This document shows, piece after piece, positions 27,534 through 36,648 of a stretch of DNA of 64,000 nucleotides (within the stretch, counting starts at the first letter, position 1; every line of letters begins with the position of its first letter). The notes beneath the pieces were generated by a model that ran no database searches, was not told the DNA's origin, and was given only the letters and a program-made list of their open reading frames with translations. Location: positions 310,001-374,000 of the forward strand of contig NZ_JASCXX010000002.1 in NCBI RefSeq assembly GCF_030012215.1, read 5' to 3'. The DNA comes from Anaerobaca lacustris (GTDB taxonomy: Bacteria; Planctomycetota; Phycisphaerae; Sedimentisphaerales; Anaerobacaceae). A program made the position numbers and the translations under genes.

Positions 27534-30043
27534 TCGGTCACTTCATCTCCGAGACTTCGCTCGGGGCGATCCTGTTGCTCCAGAGCGCCGGGTTCATTGC
27601 GGCAGGTCTGGCAGCGAGCTACCTGCTGCGGCGCTGTCCGGCCCGGGCGCATCGATGTTTGTTGGCCGCGTCGGTCGCGTCCGTGCTCGCACCGGCATCC
27701 TATCTGCTGGTCCGGCATCTCGAACTGGGCGTCCTGCCTTACCAACGGCCGACGATACCCGAGCTTGAGACCTCTGCGCCGGTGCTCGCGGATGCCTGGG
27801 TCCCGTCCGACATGGGTCTTGAGTTCGTCGCCCTGGACGCGACCGCACCCGCGGCAATGCCTGCTGCCGTTGCGGACCGTCGGACAACCTCAGTGCCCTG
27901 GACCACAGTGGCGCTGACATGCTGGGCCGCCTGTTCCACGGTGTTGCTGGTCCGCCTGCTGCTCCAGTTCACGCTGGGCCTGCGGCTGTTGCGCACGAGC
28001 GAGCCCGAGGAGGACGGCCGCGTGCGTGACGCGCTCAACACCGCCAGGGCGCAACTCGGCGTTCGCCTGCCCGTCACCATCGCACGCCACGCCAAGGTGC
28101 GCAGTCCCGTCATCTGGTGCTGGGGCCGACCGCCCACACTGCTGGTCCACAAGGCGGGCCCCCCGTTGCAGAATCGCACCGACTGGGTCGGCGTCTTCTG
28201 CCACGAGTTGGCCCATCTCATGCGACGAGATCACCACAGCGGGCTCTTCGCCGAGCTTCTCACCGCCGCCATCCCCTGGCACCCGCTCACCTGGTGGACG
28301 CAAGCCCGCTTGGCCCGACTCAGCGAACACGCCTGCGACGACTGGGTCCTCGCCGCCGGGCAATCCCCCGCCGATTACGCTGAATCACTGCTGCATCTTT
28401 CACCGCAGAGACGCATGACGTTTCTGCCCACCATTGTAGGTAAGGAGAGAACCATGAAAGCGAGAATCTACCGAATCGTGAAAGACCCCCATAGCGACCC
28501 GAGAATCGGCCGGCGCTGGACGCTGACCCTGACCAGCCTTCTCATTTTGGCCATGACCGCCGTCGCCCTGGCGCAGCGCGAGCCCGCCCCGCCCGCACGG
28601 TCCGATTCCATGGTCCAAGGCGAAAGAGACGAACGGCGCGAGCCCGCCTTCACTGGCCGACGCAATGTCCTGGAGCGCCTGCTCGACCAGCTCATCGCTC
28701 AGGCCGAGGAAGCCGAACGCGCTTTGCAGCAGCGAGGCGACGAGCCGAACAAAGAGACCGAAGTCCTGCGCGCCGAGCTGCGCACCCTGCACGAGCAGAT
28801 CGCCGCCATCGAGCGACAGCTCCAGACGTTGAACCGCCGAGGCCGCCTCACCGAGATCGACGATCCCGACCGCGAGGAAGCCCGCGAGATCCGTGACCTG
28901 TTACGCGGCACACAGAGGGAAATCGACCAGATCGAGACGACGCCGAACACACGCCGGGATCGAGAGCTTGTCGAGCATATGCGGGCTCTCCGCAGCCGTC
29001 TGCGAGAGTTGCAGGCGCAGGTGGCGGAACACGAACGCCGCCTCGAACGGCTCAGCGACCCGGATAGCGAGCGAGGTTTGGACCTTCGTCGTGCCATAGA
29101 GAATCGCCACCGTGAGATGGCAGCAGTCGAAGAGCAGATCCAAGACCAAGAGACAGAGATCGCCACACGACAGATGGTTCTACGGCTTATCGCGAAACAG
29201 CGACGCGATGAAATCGAGAGCCGCATCGCCACAAACGAACGTGTCCTGCGACAGCAGGAAGAGCGCGGCAGCGGCGGCAGTGACGGGTCGAACGAGCTTC
29301 GCCAGCGCCAGGAGCGGATCGAGGCCATTGGCCACGATCGTGAACCCGACGACCGCGTACGTGATCTCCGGAATCGCCTGCTGGAACTCGACAGGGAAGT
29401 TGCCGAGACGAGGCGGTCATGGCAGCAGTCCGGTGACCCGGATAGCGAAGAAAGCCGTAACCACCGCGCGGCCCTGGAACAGCTCCAGCGAGAGAGGGCT
29501 GATGTCCGAGAGGAACTCTATCGCCTCGATCCCGACCTGGAGGCCTGGGAGCAAGAGCGTGCGCTTCGCGTGAATGAAGAGCTCGCCAGCGCAGTCGCCC
29601 GACGCATCGCACTCACGGAACCCGAACTTCTTGAACTCGAGCAGCACGGCCGTGGCGATACCGCCGAAGCGAACCAGCTTCGCCAGAACTTGGCTCGCCT
29701 GCATACGCAAGCGAGGGCTCTCGAAGCACGGAGCGCAGCACGGAGGCGCGACCTCAGTCCTCTGTGCAGCGAGCGAGACCCAGATGAACGGCGTACCGAA
29801 CGACGCGCTACGTCTTCAGACACATTCAGCCGTTACGGAGACCCCTATACCCGCGCCACGGCGCGTGCTCGCATCGCCAGCCCCCAGGCCTCTCCCGACG
29901 TCCAGCGCCAGGTCGAGGAATTACGCGGGCAGGTCACCGGCCTCAACGAACAGATCCAGCAGATGCGCGAGATGCTCCAGCAACTGCTCGAACGCCGCAA
30001 CAGACAGAATGTCGAGACCCAAGAGATGAAGGTCGAGCGATGA
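27530..30043 (+). CDS. BlaR1-like M56 membrane metalloprotease with long coiled-coil C-terminus
   Basis: 837 residues. The N-terminal M56 domain has several membrane helices (about 10-30, 38-55, 120-145) and the zinc motif HELAHLMRRDH (His225, Glu226, His229) with the later EHACDDWVL segment. A final membrane helix (about 328-348) is followed by some 480 residues of extracytoplasmic sequence that is nearly all charged coiled coil (repeated ERLxxLxxQ-type heptads to about 830). There is no penicillin-binding sensor domain as in BlaR1/MecR1, so the signal is not expected to be a beta-lactam. In the family, sensing activates the zinc protease, which inactivates the coupled BlaI. The start overlaps the blaI stop. 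Confidence 0.85.
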   Translation: MIGHFISETSLGAILLLQSAGFIAAGLAASYLLRRCPARAHRCLLAASVASVLAPASYLLVRHLELGVLPYQRPTIPELETSAPVLADAWVPSDMGLEFVALDATAPAAMPAAVADRRTTSVPWTTVALTCWAACSTVLLVRLLLQFTLGLRLLRTSEPEEDGRVRDALNTARAQLGVRLPVTIARHAKVRSPVIWCWGRPPTLLVHKAGPPLQNRTDWVGVFCHELAHLMRRDHHSGLFAELLTAAIPWHPLTWWTQARLARLSEHACDDWVLAAGQSPADYAESLLHLSPQRRMTFLPTIVGKERTMKARIYRIVKDPHSDPRIGRRWTLTLTSLLILAMTAVALAQREPAPPARSDSMVQGERDERREPAFTGRRNVLERLLDQLIAQAEEAERALQQRGDEPNKETEVLRAELRTLHEQIAAIERQLQTLNRRGRLTEIDDPDREEAREIRDLLRGTQREIDQIETTPNTRRDRELVEHMRALRSRLRELQAQVAEHERRLERLSDPDSERGLDLRRAIENRHREMAAVEEQIQDQETEIATRQMVLRLIAKQRRDEIESRIATNERVLRQQEERGSGGSDGSNELRQRQERIEAIGHDREPDDRVRDLRNRLLELDREVAETRRSWQQSGDPDSEESRNHRAALEQLQRERADVREELYRLDPDLEAWEQERALRVNEELASAVARRIALTEPELLELEQHGRGDTAEANQLRQNLARLHTQARALEARSAARRRDLSPLCSERDPDERRTERRATSSDTFSRYGDPYTRATARARIASPQASPDVQRQVEELRGQVTGLNEQIQQMREMLQQLLERRNRQNVETQEMKVER

Positions 30044-30173
30044 CGCCCATGTCGCCATGGATGCGAATCAGCCAAGGCCCTTGCGACCGACCCGGCCGCG
30101 AGGGCCTTTCTCGTTGATGCGTCCCTGTCGGTTTGCGCCAGGCAACTTCTTTCTCGATCTACGAATTTTTTCG

Positions 30174-30202
30174 TTGATTTACTACGAATTCGTTCGTATC
30201 CT
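30174..30202 (+). promoter_or_regulatory. Putative promoter with BlaI-type operator, second blaI/M56 pair
   Basis: TTGATT (30174-30179), 17-bp spacer, TATCCT (30197-30202). The spacer contains TACGAA-N4-TTCGTA (30183-30198), preceded by TAC. The TACTAYGAATYCGT core and an upstream T-rich stretch plus GTTG are shared with the first pair's promoter. Confidence 0.62.
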
Positions 30203-30251
30203 TGCCGATAGAGACTGGTAGATGGAAAGACTCAGGACACAGGAGACGCTC

Positions 30252-30635
30252 ATGGCCAGACATAAGAGCCCCGGACCGACGGACCGAGAGATGGCGATCC
30301 TCAGCGTGCTGTGGGAGCGCGGGCCCAGCACGGTTCGCGAGATCCACGAGACGATAAAGACGGACAGCGAAACGGGTTACACCACGACGCTCAAATTGAT
30401 GCAAATCATGGCCGACAAGGGCTTGCTGTCGCGCAAAGACGCCGGACGCCAGCACGTTTACCGCCCGGCCGTGTCCCAGGAGAAGACGCAGAATCAGGTC
30501 GTCGGCGACGTGCTGGAGAAGGTCTTCGCCGGCTCGGCCGAGAAGCTGGTCATGCGAGCCCTCTCGGCGCGGAAGGTATCGCCCGAGGAGCTCAAACGCA
30601 TTCGCGAGATGCTCGATGAAATGGAGGGAACATAG
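30252..30635 (+). CDS. BlaI/MecI/CopY-family transcriptional repressor (second copy)
   Basis: A 127-residue winged-helix repressor, paralogous to but clearly diverged from the one at 27141. Motifs are PTDREMAILSVLWERGPSTVREIHE (recognition region about 10-34), GYTTTLKLMQIMADKGLL and a C-terminal dimerisation region VLEKVFAGSAEKLVMRAL. ATG at 30252 follows GGAGACGCTC and places the HTH at the normal distance from the N-terminus; the earlier ATG at 30222 is less likely. The next gene starts 2 bp after the stop. It probably represses the operon through the 30183-30198 dyad and may cross-talk with the first repressor. Confidence 0.93.
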   Translation: MARHKSPGPTDREMAILSVLWERGPSTVREIHETIKTDSETGYTTTLKLMQIMADKGLLSRKDAGRQHVYRPAVSQEKTQNQVVGDVLEKVFAGSAEKLVMRALSARKVSPEELKRIREMLDEMEGT

Positions 30636-30637
30636 TC

Positions 30638-33600
30638 ATGGCAACACTACAGACCCTGCTGTCGCAGCAGATGATCGAGCGTCTGGGCTGGACGCTGATC
30701 CACTTCGTCTGGCAGGCCACCGCCGTCGCCCTGATGCTGGCCGTCGTGCTGCGGTGCCTTCGCCGGAGCAGTTCCAATACACGATACATCGTCTCGTGCC
30801 TGGCAATGGTGCTGATCGTCGCGCTGACGCTGGTGACGATGTCGCTTGTCGAGGTATCGAGGCCCGTCGCGGAGGCGGGCCCGACCCTCGGCACCCTGCC
30901 CATGAGCGTTACGCCAGTCGAGGTGATCGAGTTGGCCCAGTTGCGAATCGAGTCGTTCGATGCGCCGGTCCCGGCGATGCCAGAGCGGGCGATTCGCGTG
31001 CCCTGGACGCAGCGGGCCGCAAATGCTCTGGAGCCTGCCTTGCCGTGGCTGGTCTCCGGCTGGCTGCTGGGCGTCTTCGGGCTCTCCGCCTGGCACCTGG
31101 GCGGCTGGGCCCAGTTGCAGCGGATGAAACGGCGCATGGTCCGCCAGGTCGCCGAGCCGCTGCACGCATCGCTGGCCGACCTGTCGAATCGCCTGGGCGT
31201 CCGCCACGCTGTCGGACTGCTCGAATCGGCACTCGTCGAGGTGCCCACCGTCGTCGGCTGGCTCAAGCCCGTCATTCTGCTGCCCGCCAGCGCGCTCTCC
31301 GGCCTCACCACCGAACAGCTTGAGGCAATCCTCGCACACGAACTGGCCCACGTCCGCCGCTGCGACTACCTCGTCAACCTCGCACAGACTGTCGTCGAGA
31401 TCTTAGGATTCTACCATCCCGCGGTCTGGTGGATCTCGCACCGCATTCGCGATGAGCGGGAGAACTGCTGCGACGACGTCGCCGTCGGTGTCTGTGGCGA
31501 TTCCCGCCGCTACGCCCGCGCGCTGACCTGCCTGGAAGAGCTGCGCCACCATAGCACTGAACTGGCGGTGGCGGCCAGCGGCGGCAGCCTCGTAGCGAGG
31601 ATCGCTCGGCTGCTCGGCCGCCCGCCCATCGACAACCGCCGCTTCGCCTGGCTGCCCGGCCTGATCGCCCTGCTCGTCGTCGCCGCCATCCTCATCCCCA
31701 CCGCCCTCGTCCTGGCCGCACCCGAAACAACCGCACCGACAGACACCTCCACCCAAGAAACGCCCTCGGATGCAACAACCCCCAAACTGACGACCCAAAC
31801 GCTCGCCGTCGATCGCACATCAGACCGGCCGACGGTCCTCGTCAGCTTCCTGCTCTTCACCAACCCCATGCCGAACAAGATCGTCGACATCGACACGAGA
31901 CGCCGGATCGCCGAGATCCTGGCCCCCGAAGTCCCGCCGGCTCGAGAAGGGCTCGCCGCGATGCAGAATGCCACCGTCGCCCAAATCCTGCAAACCTGGG
32001 TGGCCGGCCGACTCCTGACGCCATACACCACCGAATTCCTCGTCGACGTGCTCCAGTCCAGAGGCTATCTCGAACGCGAAGCCACCCCCGAGATCCTCGT
32101 CAACGACAACGTACCGGGCCACATGAACCTGATCACCGAGGAGCTGTTCCTTCCCGCTGAAGACCCCACCTCGTCCCCCAAGCTGGTCAAAATGGGCACC
32201 TTCGTACAGGTAACGCCCCACGTCCCGCCCGCACCCAGCGACCGCATCACCCTGGAGATCGCAGCCGAATGGAAGAGCCGAATCAAGCAATCCGACCCGA
32301 ACGAGAACCCCACGATCCGCTCCACCGAAATCGCCTCCACCGTCACCGTCTTAAAGAACCACTATTTCACCCTGCTCGCCCAGCCCGACGGCACATCCGA
32401 CAGCGAAGATGTCGCAAACAACTTCCACCTCCTCATCTTCCGCGCCGACCTCTTCGAACCCAGCCTCACCGACGCCACCACCCCGACTCCCCCCGCCCGC
32501 GCCAGCAAGACTCTGTCGCGCCAGATCATCCTGGACGTCCAGACCGTCAGCGTCGCCAAGGACAGCCTCGCCGATGGCATCGTCGAATGGGGCCGCCCGC
32601 AAACCGGTGGATGGCCTATGGGAATCGAGATGGGCTACACCGGGAGCACAAATATTAACAGTAGGCGAGCAGGTGGATGGCCTATGGGAATCGAGATGGG
32701 CTACACCCCCGACCAAACCGTCACCGACGCCCTCCGCAAACATCTGGATGAACTCTACGCCCAAGGCCTCGCACGCCGCCTCGCCCACCAACGCCTGACA
32801 ACGCAGGATGGATACAAAGCCCGCTTCAAAGCCGTCAAGGAGGAATGGTTCTCTCTGACCCCGCCCCAGACGCAGAACGCTGGCGCGCCGCAAGCCGAAC
32901 ACACCAGCATCGCCTCCGGCACGATCATCACCGCAACCCCGACCATCAGCGACGCCAACAATATCACTCTCCACCTGAACGTCGAATTCAGTGAAAGTCT
33001 CCCCAAAGCCGAAGGCTCAGACCTGCCGATCGTCACCCGCCGCACCGTCCGAAACGTCGTCACCGTCCGCGATGGCGGCACCGTCCTCCTCGCCGGCCTC
33101 TCCTCGCCCTATCCCGACCCCACCACCGAAATCGCCATCCTCGTCACCGCCCGCCTCGCCCCCGAAACCGAACCCGTCACCCAGCAAGACCGCCCCCTTC
33201 CTCAGACCGTTCCGCCGTCCGAGCCCGCCGCCATTCATACACCCGTTCCGTCGCCTCCCCCGGTCGCGACTGTTGAGCCGAGTGCCGACGAAACAGATCG
33301 CCAGGTCCTGCTCAGCTTCACCATCGCGGAGGTCCCGTCCCGTCAGATCCTCGACCGCGAAACGGCCATCCTCGTCAGAACCCTTCTTGCGACCGAAGCC
33401 CGGGAGAACTACACCGCGCCGCGCCTGGTGCAACTCCGCCAGCCGCTACGGCGCGTATTCAGAGAACACCTGGCCGACCCAAACCTGTCGGGAGATACCA
33501 TCAAGGCCGTCCTCGACGTGCTGATATCGAACGGCTATGGCCAGATACTGAGCACGCCGAAACTCCTGACGACCAACCGAAGATGGGCGCGGATCATCCT

Positions 33601-35545
33601 CGGAAATGCGCCCTCTCGCAACGCCTCTGCAACCTCAGATCGCGACCGATCCTTTGGAATGAACCTCGATGTCACGCCGACCATTCGCCACGCCCAGGAC
33701 ATCATCTCGCTCGGGCTCGATATCACTTTCCGGGACGCGTTCCTGGCGCTCGACGACAAGACCCGAACGCAGCGGGACGAATCGCTTCCGAAGCGTCACC
33801 GTATAGAGGAGTCCCGTCTCAGTCTTTTCAGGATCGATACCCCGAACGAACGCTACGCGTTCGTGTCCCTGGCGAGCGCCGCAGAGCGCTTGGATGCCCA
33901 GGGCGATTTCCACCTGCCTGTCTTGCTGGTCAAGCCAACCCTCATTGAGCCCGCCGCTGCCCCTGCGCTTGCGCCGTCCGCCTCCGAGCAGGCAACCGCC
34001 GACGCAGCACGCGAATTCGAGTTCGTCCGGACCGATCCGGTGGTCCAAATGCTCATGCAAAGAATCACGGAGGTAGAAATCGAATTACTGGAAGCGCAGC
34101 AGACGTTCCTGCCGGAGCATCCCGAAATCGTCCAGAAGAAACAACTGCTGGAAGCGCTGAACACTCATCTGGAGAAGAGACACAGATGGTTGGAGCAAGA
34201 ATTCCAGGCCGGCAGAACCTCCGTTGCCGCGCCGGACGATCCGGCGCAGCAGCGTGCCAACGCGGAGACGGTATTGGCCATTCTGCGTCAAGATCTGGCA
34301 AGGGTCGACGAGGAAATCGACAAGGCCGACTCAGCGTGGTACCCGGACGAAGCGGAGCGATCACGTGAATTAAAGAACCTGAAACAACATAAGGAGGTCA
34401 TCGAAGGCCAAGCTCAGGAGATCGCGCGGATAATAGAGGAGCAATTCGGCCCTCCTGCTGAGCCTGAGCCTTACCAGATCTCCGAGACAGATCGCTCCGC
34501 CGAGCGAATGAGGCATCTGGGCTTGGCCCTTCGTCTCTACGCGGACAGTCACGATGGGCGGTATCCCGACGATCTGCTGCCACTGGACCCGTATCTGAGC
34601 CTGGAGGATTCACGTTGGATCGAGACGAGCGTAGTCTACTCGGGAAAGGGCAGGACCGCAAACGATGAGTCCGACACGCCGATTGCGTATGATAGAAGCG
34701 TGCTGGAGAAGACTGGTAGCACCCTGAGTGTGTTCGCAGACGGTCAGATTCGCTCCATCCCAGTCGAAGCTTTGACCCCGCCGCATCGGAAGACGAACGC
34801 GGTGGAGGTGGAGGCGAGGTTTGTGCTGGTGGATCGGGAGTGTCTGGAGGCCATGCAACGCGGCCTGCCGATCAAAGGCGTTGCGGCGCCCGCGGACGTC
34901 AACGCGCTGCACGAGATCGGCGCCGACATCGTCGAGGGCCGAACGCCCGTCTTGGAGCCCGACGAGGTCGAACTGCTGCTCAAGGCGGTCCGCCAGTATA
35001 CGGCGAGCAAGATGCTGGCCACACCGAGGGTTATCGTGGCGGACGCCGAATCCGCCAGCATCCGTATTGGGGGACCGATGGACTACATCAGCGGGTATCG
35101 CGAGCCCGATGGCGCCTCACATCAACCGATCCCACAAAACGCCTCGAAAGAGACCGGCGTCCGATTCGACGTAACACCATACCTCATCGAAGACCCCAAC
35201 AGCATCCGCCTCCAGTTCGACATGGAGATCACCTCGCTGCTCGCCACGCAGAAGGCCCTCTACCAGGGCAAGTACGAGTACGACATCCCCACGTTCACGA
35301 CCGTCACGGTTGACACCGAGATCGTCATACCCAACGGACAGACCGCCCTGATCCACGCAGGATCAATACGCTCGCTTGGCGGCATCGGCCGCGATGAAGG
35401 CGACCCGCCCGCGCCGATGCTGATGCTCATCAAGCCCACCATAGCAGCGGTCCCGCCTCCCGCCCCCGCGGCCCCGATGCCCGACAAGCGCCGGCCCGGC
35501 GATCCCGGCATGGGCACCCTGCCGCCCGGCACGAATCTATGGTAG
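30638..35545 (+). CDS. Giant BlaR1-like M56 protease fused to four secretin-like modules
   Basis: 1635 residues. The N-terminal M56 domain has helices at about 17-35 and 45-70, HELAHVRRCDY (His234, Glu235, His238), RDERENCCDD (about 270-280), and a last membrane helix at about 340-362. The periplasmic part has four modules of about 215 residues ending in a hydrophobic strand: A about 395-607, B 626-841, C 888-1104, D 1386-1607. A and C are clearly related. B and D end like secretin domains (D has TGVRFDVTPYLIEDPNSIRL, then IVIPNGQTALIHAG and MLMLIKPTI). A coiled coil (about 1135-1268) and an LGLALRLYADSHDGRYPDDL segment lie between C and D. No beta-lactam sensor is seen. GGAGGG precedes the ATG. 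The stop codon is supplied by a palindrome. Confidence 0.85.
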   Translation: MATLQTLLSQQMIERLGWTLIHFVWQATAVALMLAVVLRCLRRSSSNTRYIVSCLAMVLIVALTLVTMSLVEVSRPVAEAGPTLGTLPMSVTPVEVIELAQLRIESFDAPVPAMPERAIRVPWTQRAANALEPALPWLVSGWLLGVFGLSAWHLGGWAQLQRMKRRMVRQVAEPLHASLADLSNRLGVRHAVGLLESALVEVPTVVGWLKPVILLPASALSGLTTEQLEAILAHELAHVRRCDYLVNLAQTVVEILGFYHPAVWWISHRIRDERENCCDDVAVGVCGDSRRYARALTCLEELRHHSTELAVAASGGSLVARIARLLGRPPIDNRRFAWLPGLIALLVVAAILIPTALVLAAPETTAPTDTSTQETPSDATTPKLTTQTLAVDRTSDRPTVLVSFLLFTNPMPNKIVDIDTRRRIAEILAPEVPPAREGLAAMQNATVAQILQTWVAGRLLTPYTTEFLVDVLQSRGYLEREATPEILVNDNVPGHMNLITEELFLPAEDPTSSPKLVKMGTFVQVTPHVPPAPSDRITLEIAAEWKSRIKQSDPNENPTIRSTEIASTVTVLKNHYFTLLAQPDGTSDSEDVANNFHLLIFRADLFEPSLTDATTPTPPARASKTLSRQIILDVQTVSVAKDSLADGIVEWGRPQTGGWPMGIEMGYTGSTNINSRRAGGWPMGIEMGYTPDQTVTDALRKHLDELYAQGLARRLAHQRLTTQDGYKARFKAVKEEWFSLTPPQTQNAGAPQAEHTSIASGTIITATPTISDANNITLHLNVEFSESLPKAEGSDLPIVTRRTVRNVVTVRDGGTVLLAGLSSPYPDPTTEIAILVTARLAPETEPVTQQDRPLPQTVPPSEPAAIHTPVPSPPPVATVEPSADETDRQVLLSFTIAEVPSRQILDRETAILVRTLLATEARENYTAPRLVQLRQPLRRVFREHLADPNLSGDTIKAVLDVLISNGYGQILSTPKLLTTNRRWARIILGNAPSRNASATSDRDRSFGMNLDVTPTIRHAQDIISLGLDITFRDAFLALDDKTRTQRDESLPKRHRIEESRLSLFRIDTPNERYAFVSLASAAERLDAQGDFHLPVLLVKPTLIEPAAAPALAPSASEQATADAAREFEFVRTDPVVQMLMQRITEVEIELLEAQQTFLPEHPEIVQKKQLLEALNTHLEKRHRWLEQEFQAGRTSVAAPDDPAQQRANAETVLAILRQDLARVDEEIDKADSAWYPDEAERSRELKNLKQHKEVIEGQAQEIARIIEEQFGPPAEPEPYQISETDRSAERMRHLGLALRLYADSHDGRYPDDLLPLDPYLSLEDSRWIETSVVYSGKGRTANDESDTPIAYDRSVLEKTGSTLSVFADGQIRSIPVEALTPPHRKTNAVEVEARFVLVDRECLEAMQRGLPIKGVAAPADVNALHEIGADIVEGRTPVLEPDEVELLLKAVRQYTASKMLATPRVIVADAESASIRIGGPMDYISGYREPDGASHQPIPQNASKETGVRFDVTPYLIEDPNSIRLQFDMEITSLLATQKALYQGKYEYDIPTFTTVTVDTEIVIPNGQTALIHAGSIRSLGGIGRDEGDPPAPMLMLIKPTIAAVPPPAPAAPMPDKRRPGDPGMGTLPPGTNLW
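32606..32707 (+). repeat. Exact 36-bp direct repeat with 66-bp period inside the giant M56 gene
   Basis: Identical 36-bp copies at 32606-32641 and 32672-32707 encode GGWPMGIEMGYT twice, separated by 30 bp that look AT-richer than the surroundings. The reading frame is kept. It lies near the start of secretin-like module B. Confidence 0.92.
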
Positions 35546-35568
35546 GGGCGAGGCATGCCTCGCCCCTA
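35543..35568. repeat. 26-bp perfect palindrome supplying both convergent stop codons
   Basis: TAGGGGCGAGGCA is followed directly by its exact reverse complement. The first TAG (35543-35545) ends the giant M56 gene on plus; the last three bases (35566-35568, CTA) read TAG on minus and end the APH-type kinase gene. It belongs to the same family as the elements at 6573 and 7810. Confidence 0.93.
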
Positions 35569-36594
35569 CGCGAGCATGGTTTCCGTCAGTTCCTTGCGGT
35601 GGCGGCGGAGCCACTTGGTCTTGCGGACGATCATGCGGAGGAAGCCGAGGCCGGAGTGGTCGCCGAAAAAGCCGGTGGCGGCTACGGGCAGGACCGCCTC
35701 GGCGATCATCGCTTCGATCATCAGGTCCACCAGGGAGTAGAGCTTGCGCTTGCCGAGCGGGACAACCTCGCGATAGCCCGCGAGGAACTGCATCAGACGC
35801 TCCTGGTCAAAGGCCTCGGACCACTCGGTCGGATCGGGCGAATCGCCGATGATCGAGAACTGGAGCATGCCGTTGGCCAGGTCGGTCGCCGGCGGCGCGA
35901 TGCGGATCGAATCGAAATCCACGACGCCGACCACCTTGCGGTCGGAGAACAACAGGTTGCCCGGATGCCAGTCGCCGTGGATGACCTGCCGCTTCCACGA
36001 CGCATAGCCGAGCCGATTGACGCGATTGCTCGAGCGGTCGTACCGGACGATCAGCGATTCGGTCACGGCGGCGGCCCGTTCGAGCGAGCCGGTGCGCTTG
36101 TCGGTGCGGATCATGCGAAGATGCTGACGCACGGTGGCCGAGTCGTGAAAGCTGCCTCGGAACGGCTCGTAGTCGTGGGCGAAATCGCGCAGGCACACAT
36201 GCAAATGCGCCAGTTGCCGGCCCGCGTCGGCGATCGCTTCGGGCGAGGCGTCGCAGCGCGAGCCGGTGACGAACGTGAACAGTTCGTAGATGTGGTTGTC
36301 GATGCTCAGGACGGTCTTGCGGTCGTCGCTCGTGGGCACCAGGGAGGTGACAGGAAAGGCCCGGGCCGACAGGTGCCTTTGCACCGCATGGGCGAAGGCG
36401 ACGCGTCCGGCGTCGTCGCGACCCTTCGGACGGCGTTTGAGCAGGAACGTCCCCTTGTCGGCATGGACGATCACTTTGGGGGCCCGGCGATTGCCCGCCG
36501 AGAGAGAGCGGACGCGGTGAACCACGCCGACGTCGTAGTGGCTCAGGACGCGAACGAGTTCCTCCGATGCGAAATTGGCTCCTCCTCTGGGCAT
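35566..36594 (-). CDS. Aminoglycoside-phosphotransferase/homoserine-kinase-like small-molecule kinase
   Basis: 342-residue APH-fold kinase. The catalytic loop is VIHGDWHPGNLLF (Asp about 220) and the Mg2+ site is VVDFDSIRIAPPATDLA. The N-lobe lysine is probably in GTFLLKRRPKG. The family phosphorylates small molecules (homoserine, choline, aminoglycosides, sugars); the substrate here is unknown, and it need not be a resistance gene. ATG at 36594 is chosen over 36639 since the family-like sequence begins there. It follows the Ser/Thr kinase gene on the same strand by 54 bp, so an operon of two kinases is likely. Confidence 0.82.
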   Translation of the reverse strand: MPRGGANFASEELVRVLSHYDVGVVHRVRSLSAGNRRAPKVIVHADKGTFLLKRRPKGRDDAGRVAFAHAVQRHLSARAFPVTSLVPTSDDRKTVLSIDNHIYELFTFVTGSRCDASPEAIADAGRQLAHLHVCLRDFAHDYEPFRGSFHDSATVRQHLRMIRTDKRTGSLERAAAVTESLIVRYDRSSNRVNRLGYASWKRQVIHGDWHPGNLLFSDRKVVGVVDFDSIRIAPPATDLANGMLQFSIIGDSPDPTEWSEAFDQERLMQFLAGYREVVPLGKRKLYSLVDLMIEAMIAEAVLPVAATGFFGDHSGLGFLRMIVRKTKWLRRHRKELTETMLA

Positions 36595-36648
36595 AGTCGC
36601 GTCTCTCAGGAGACGGCGATGACGTCCCGCCGCCGGCAAAAGAAATCG

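Noticed and set aside
27141-35545. Beta-lactam resistance regulation
   Set aside because: The blaI/M56 pairs look like BlaI-BlaR1, but neither M56 protein has a penicillin-binding sensor and no beta-lactamase gene is in the window.
35566-36594. Aminoglycoside resistance gene
   Set aside because: The APH fold is shared by many metabolic kinases; nothing points to an antibiotic substrate.
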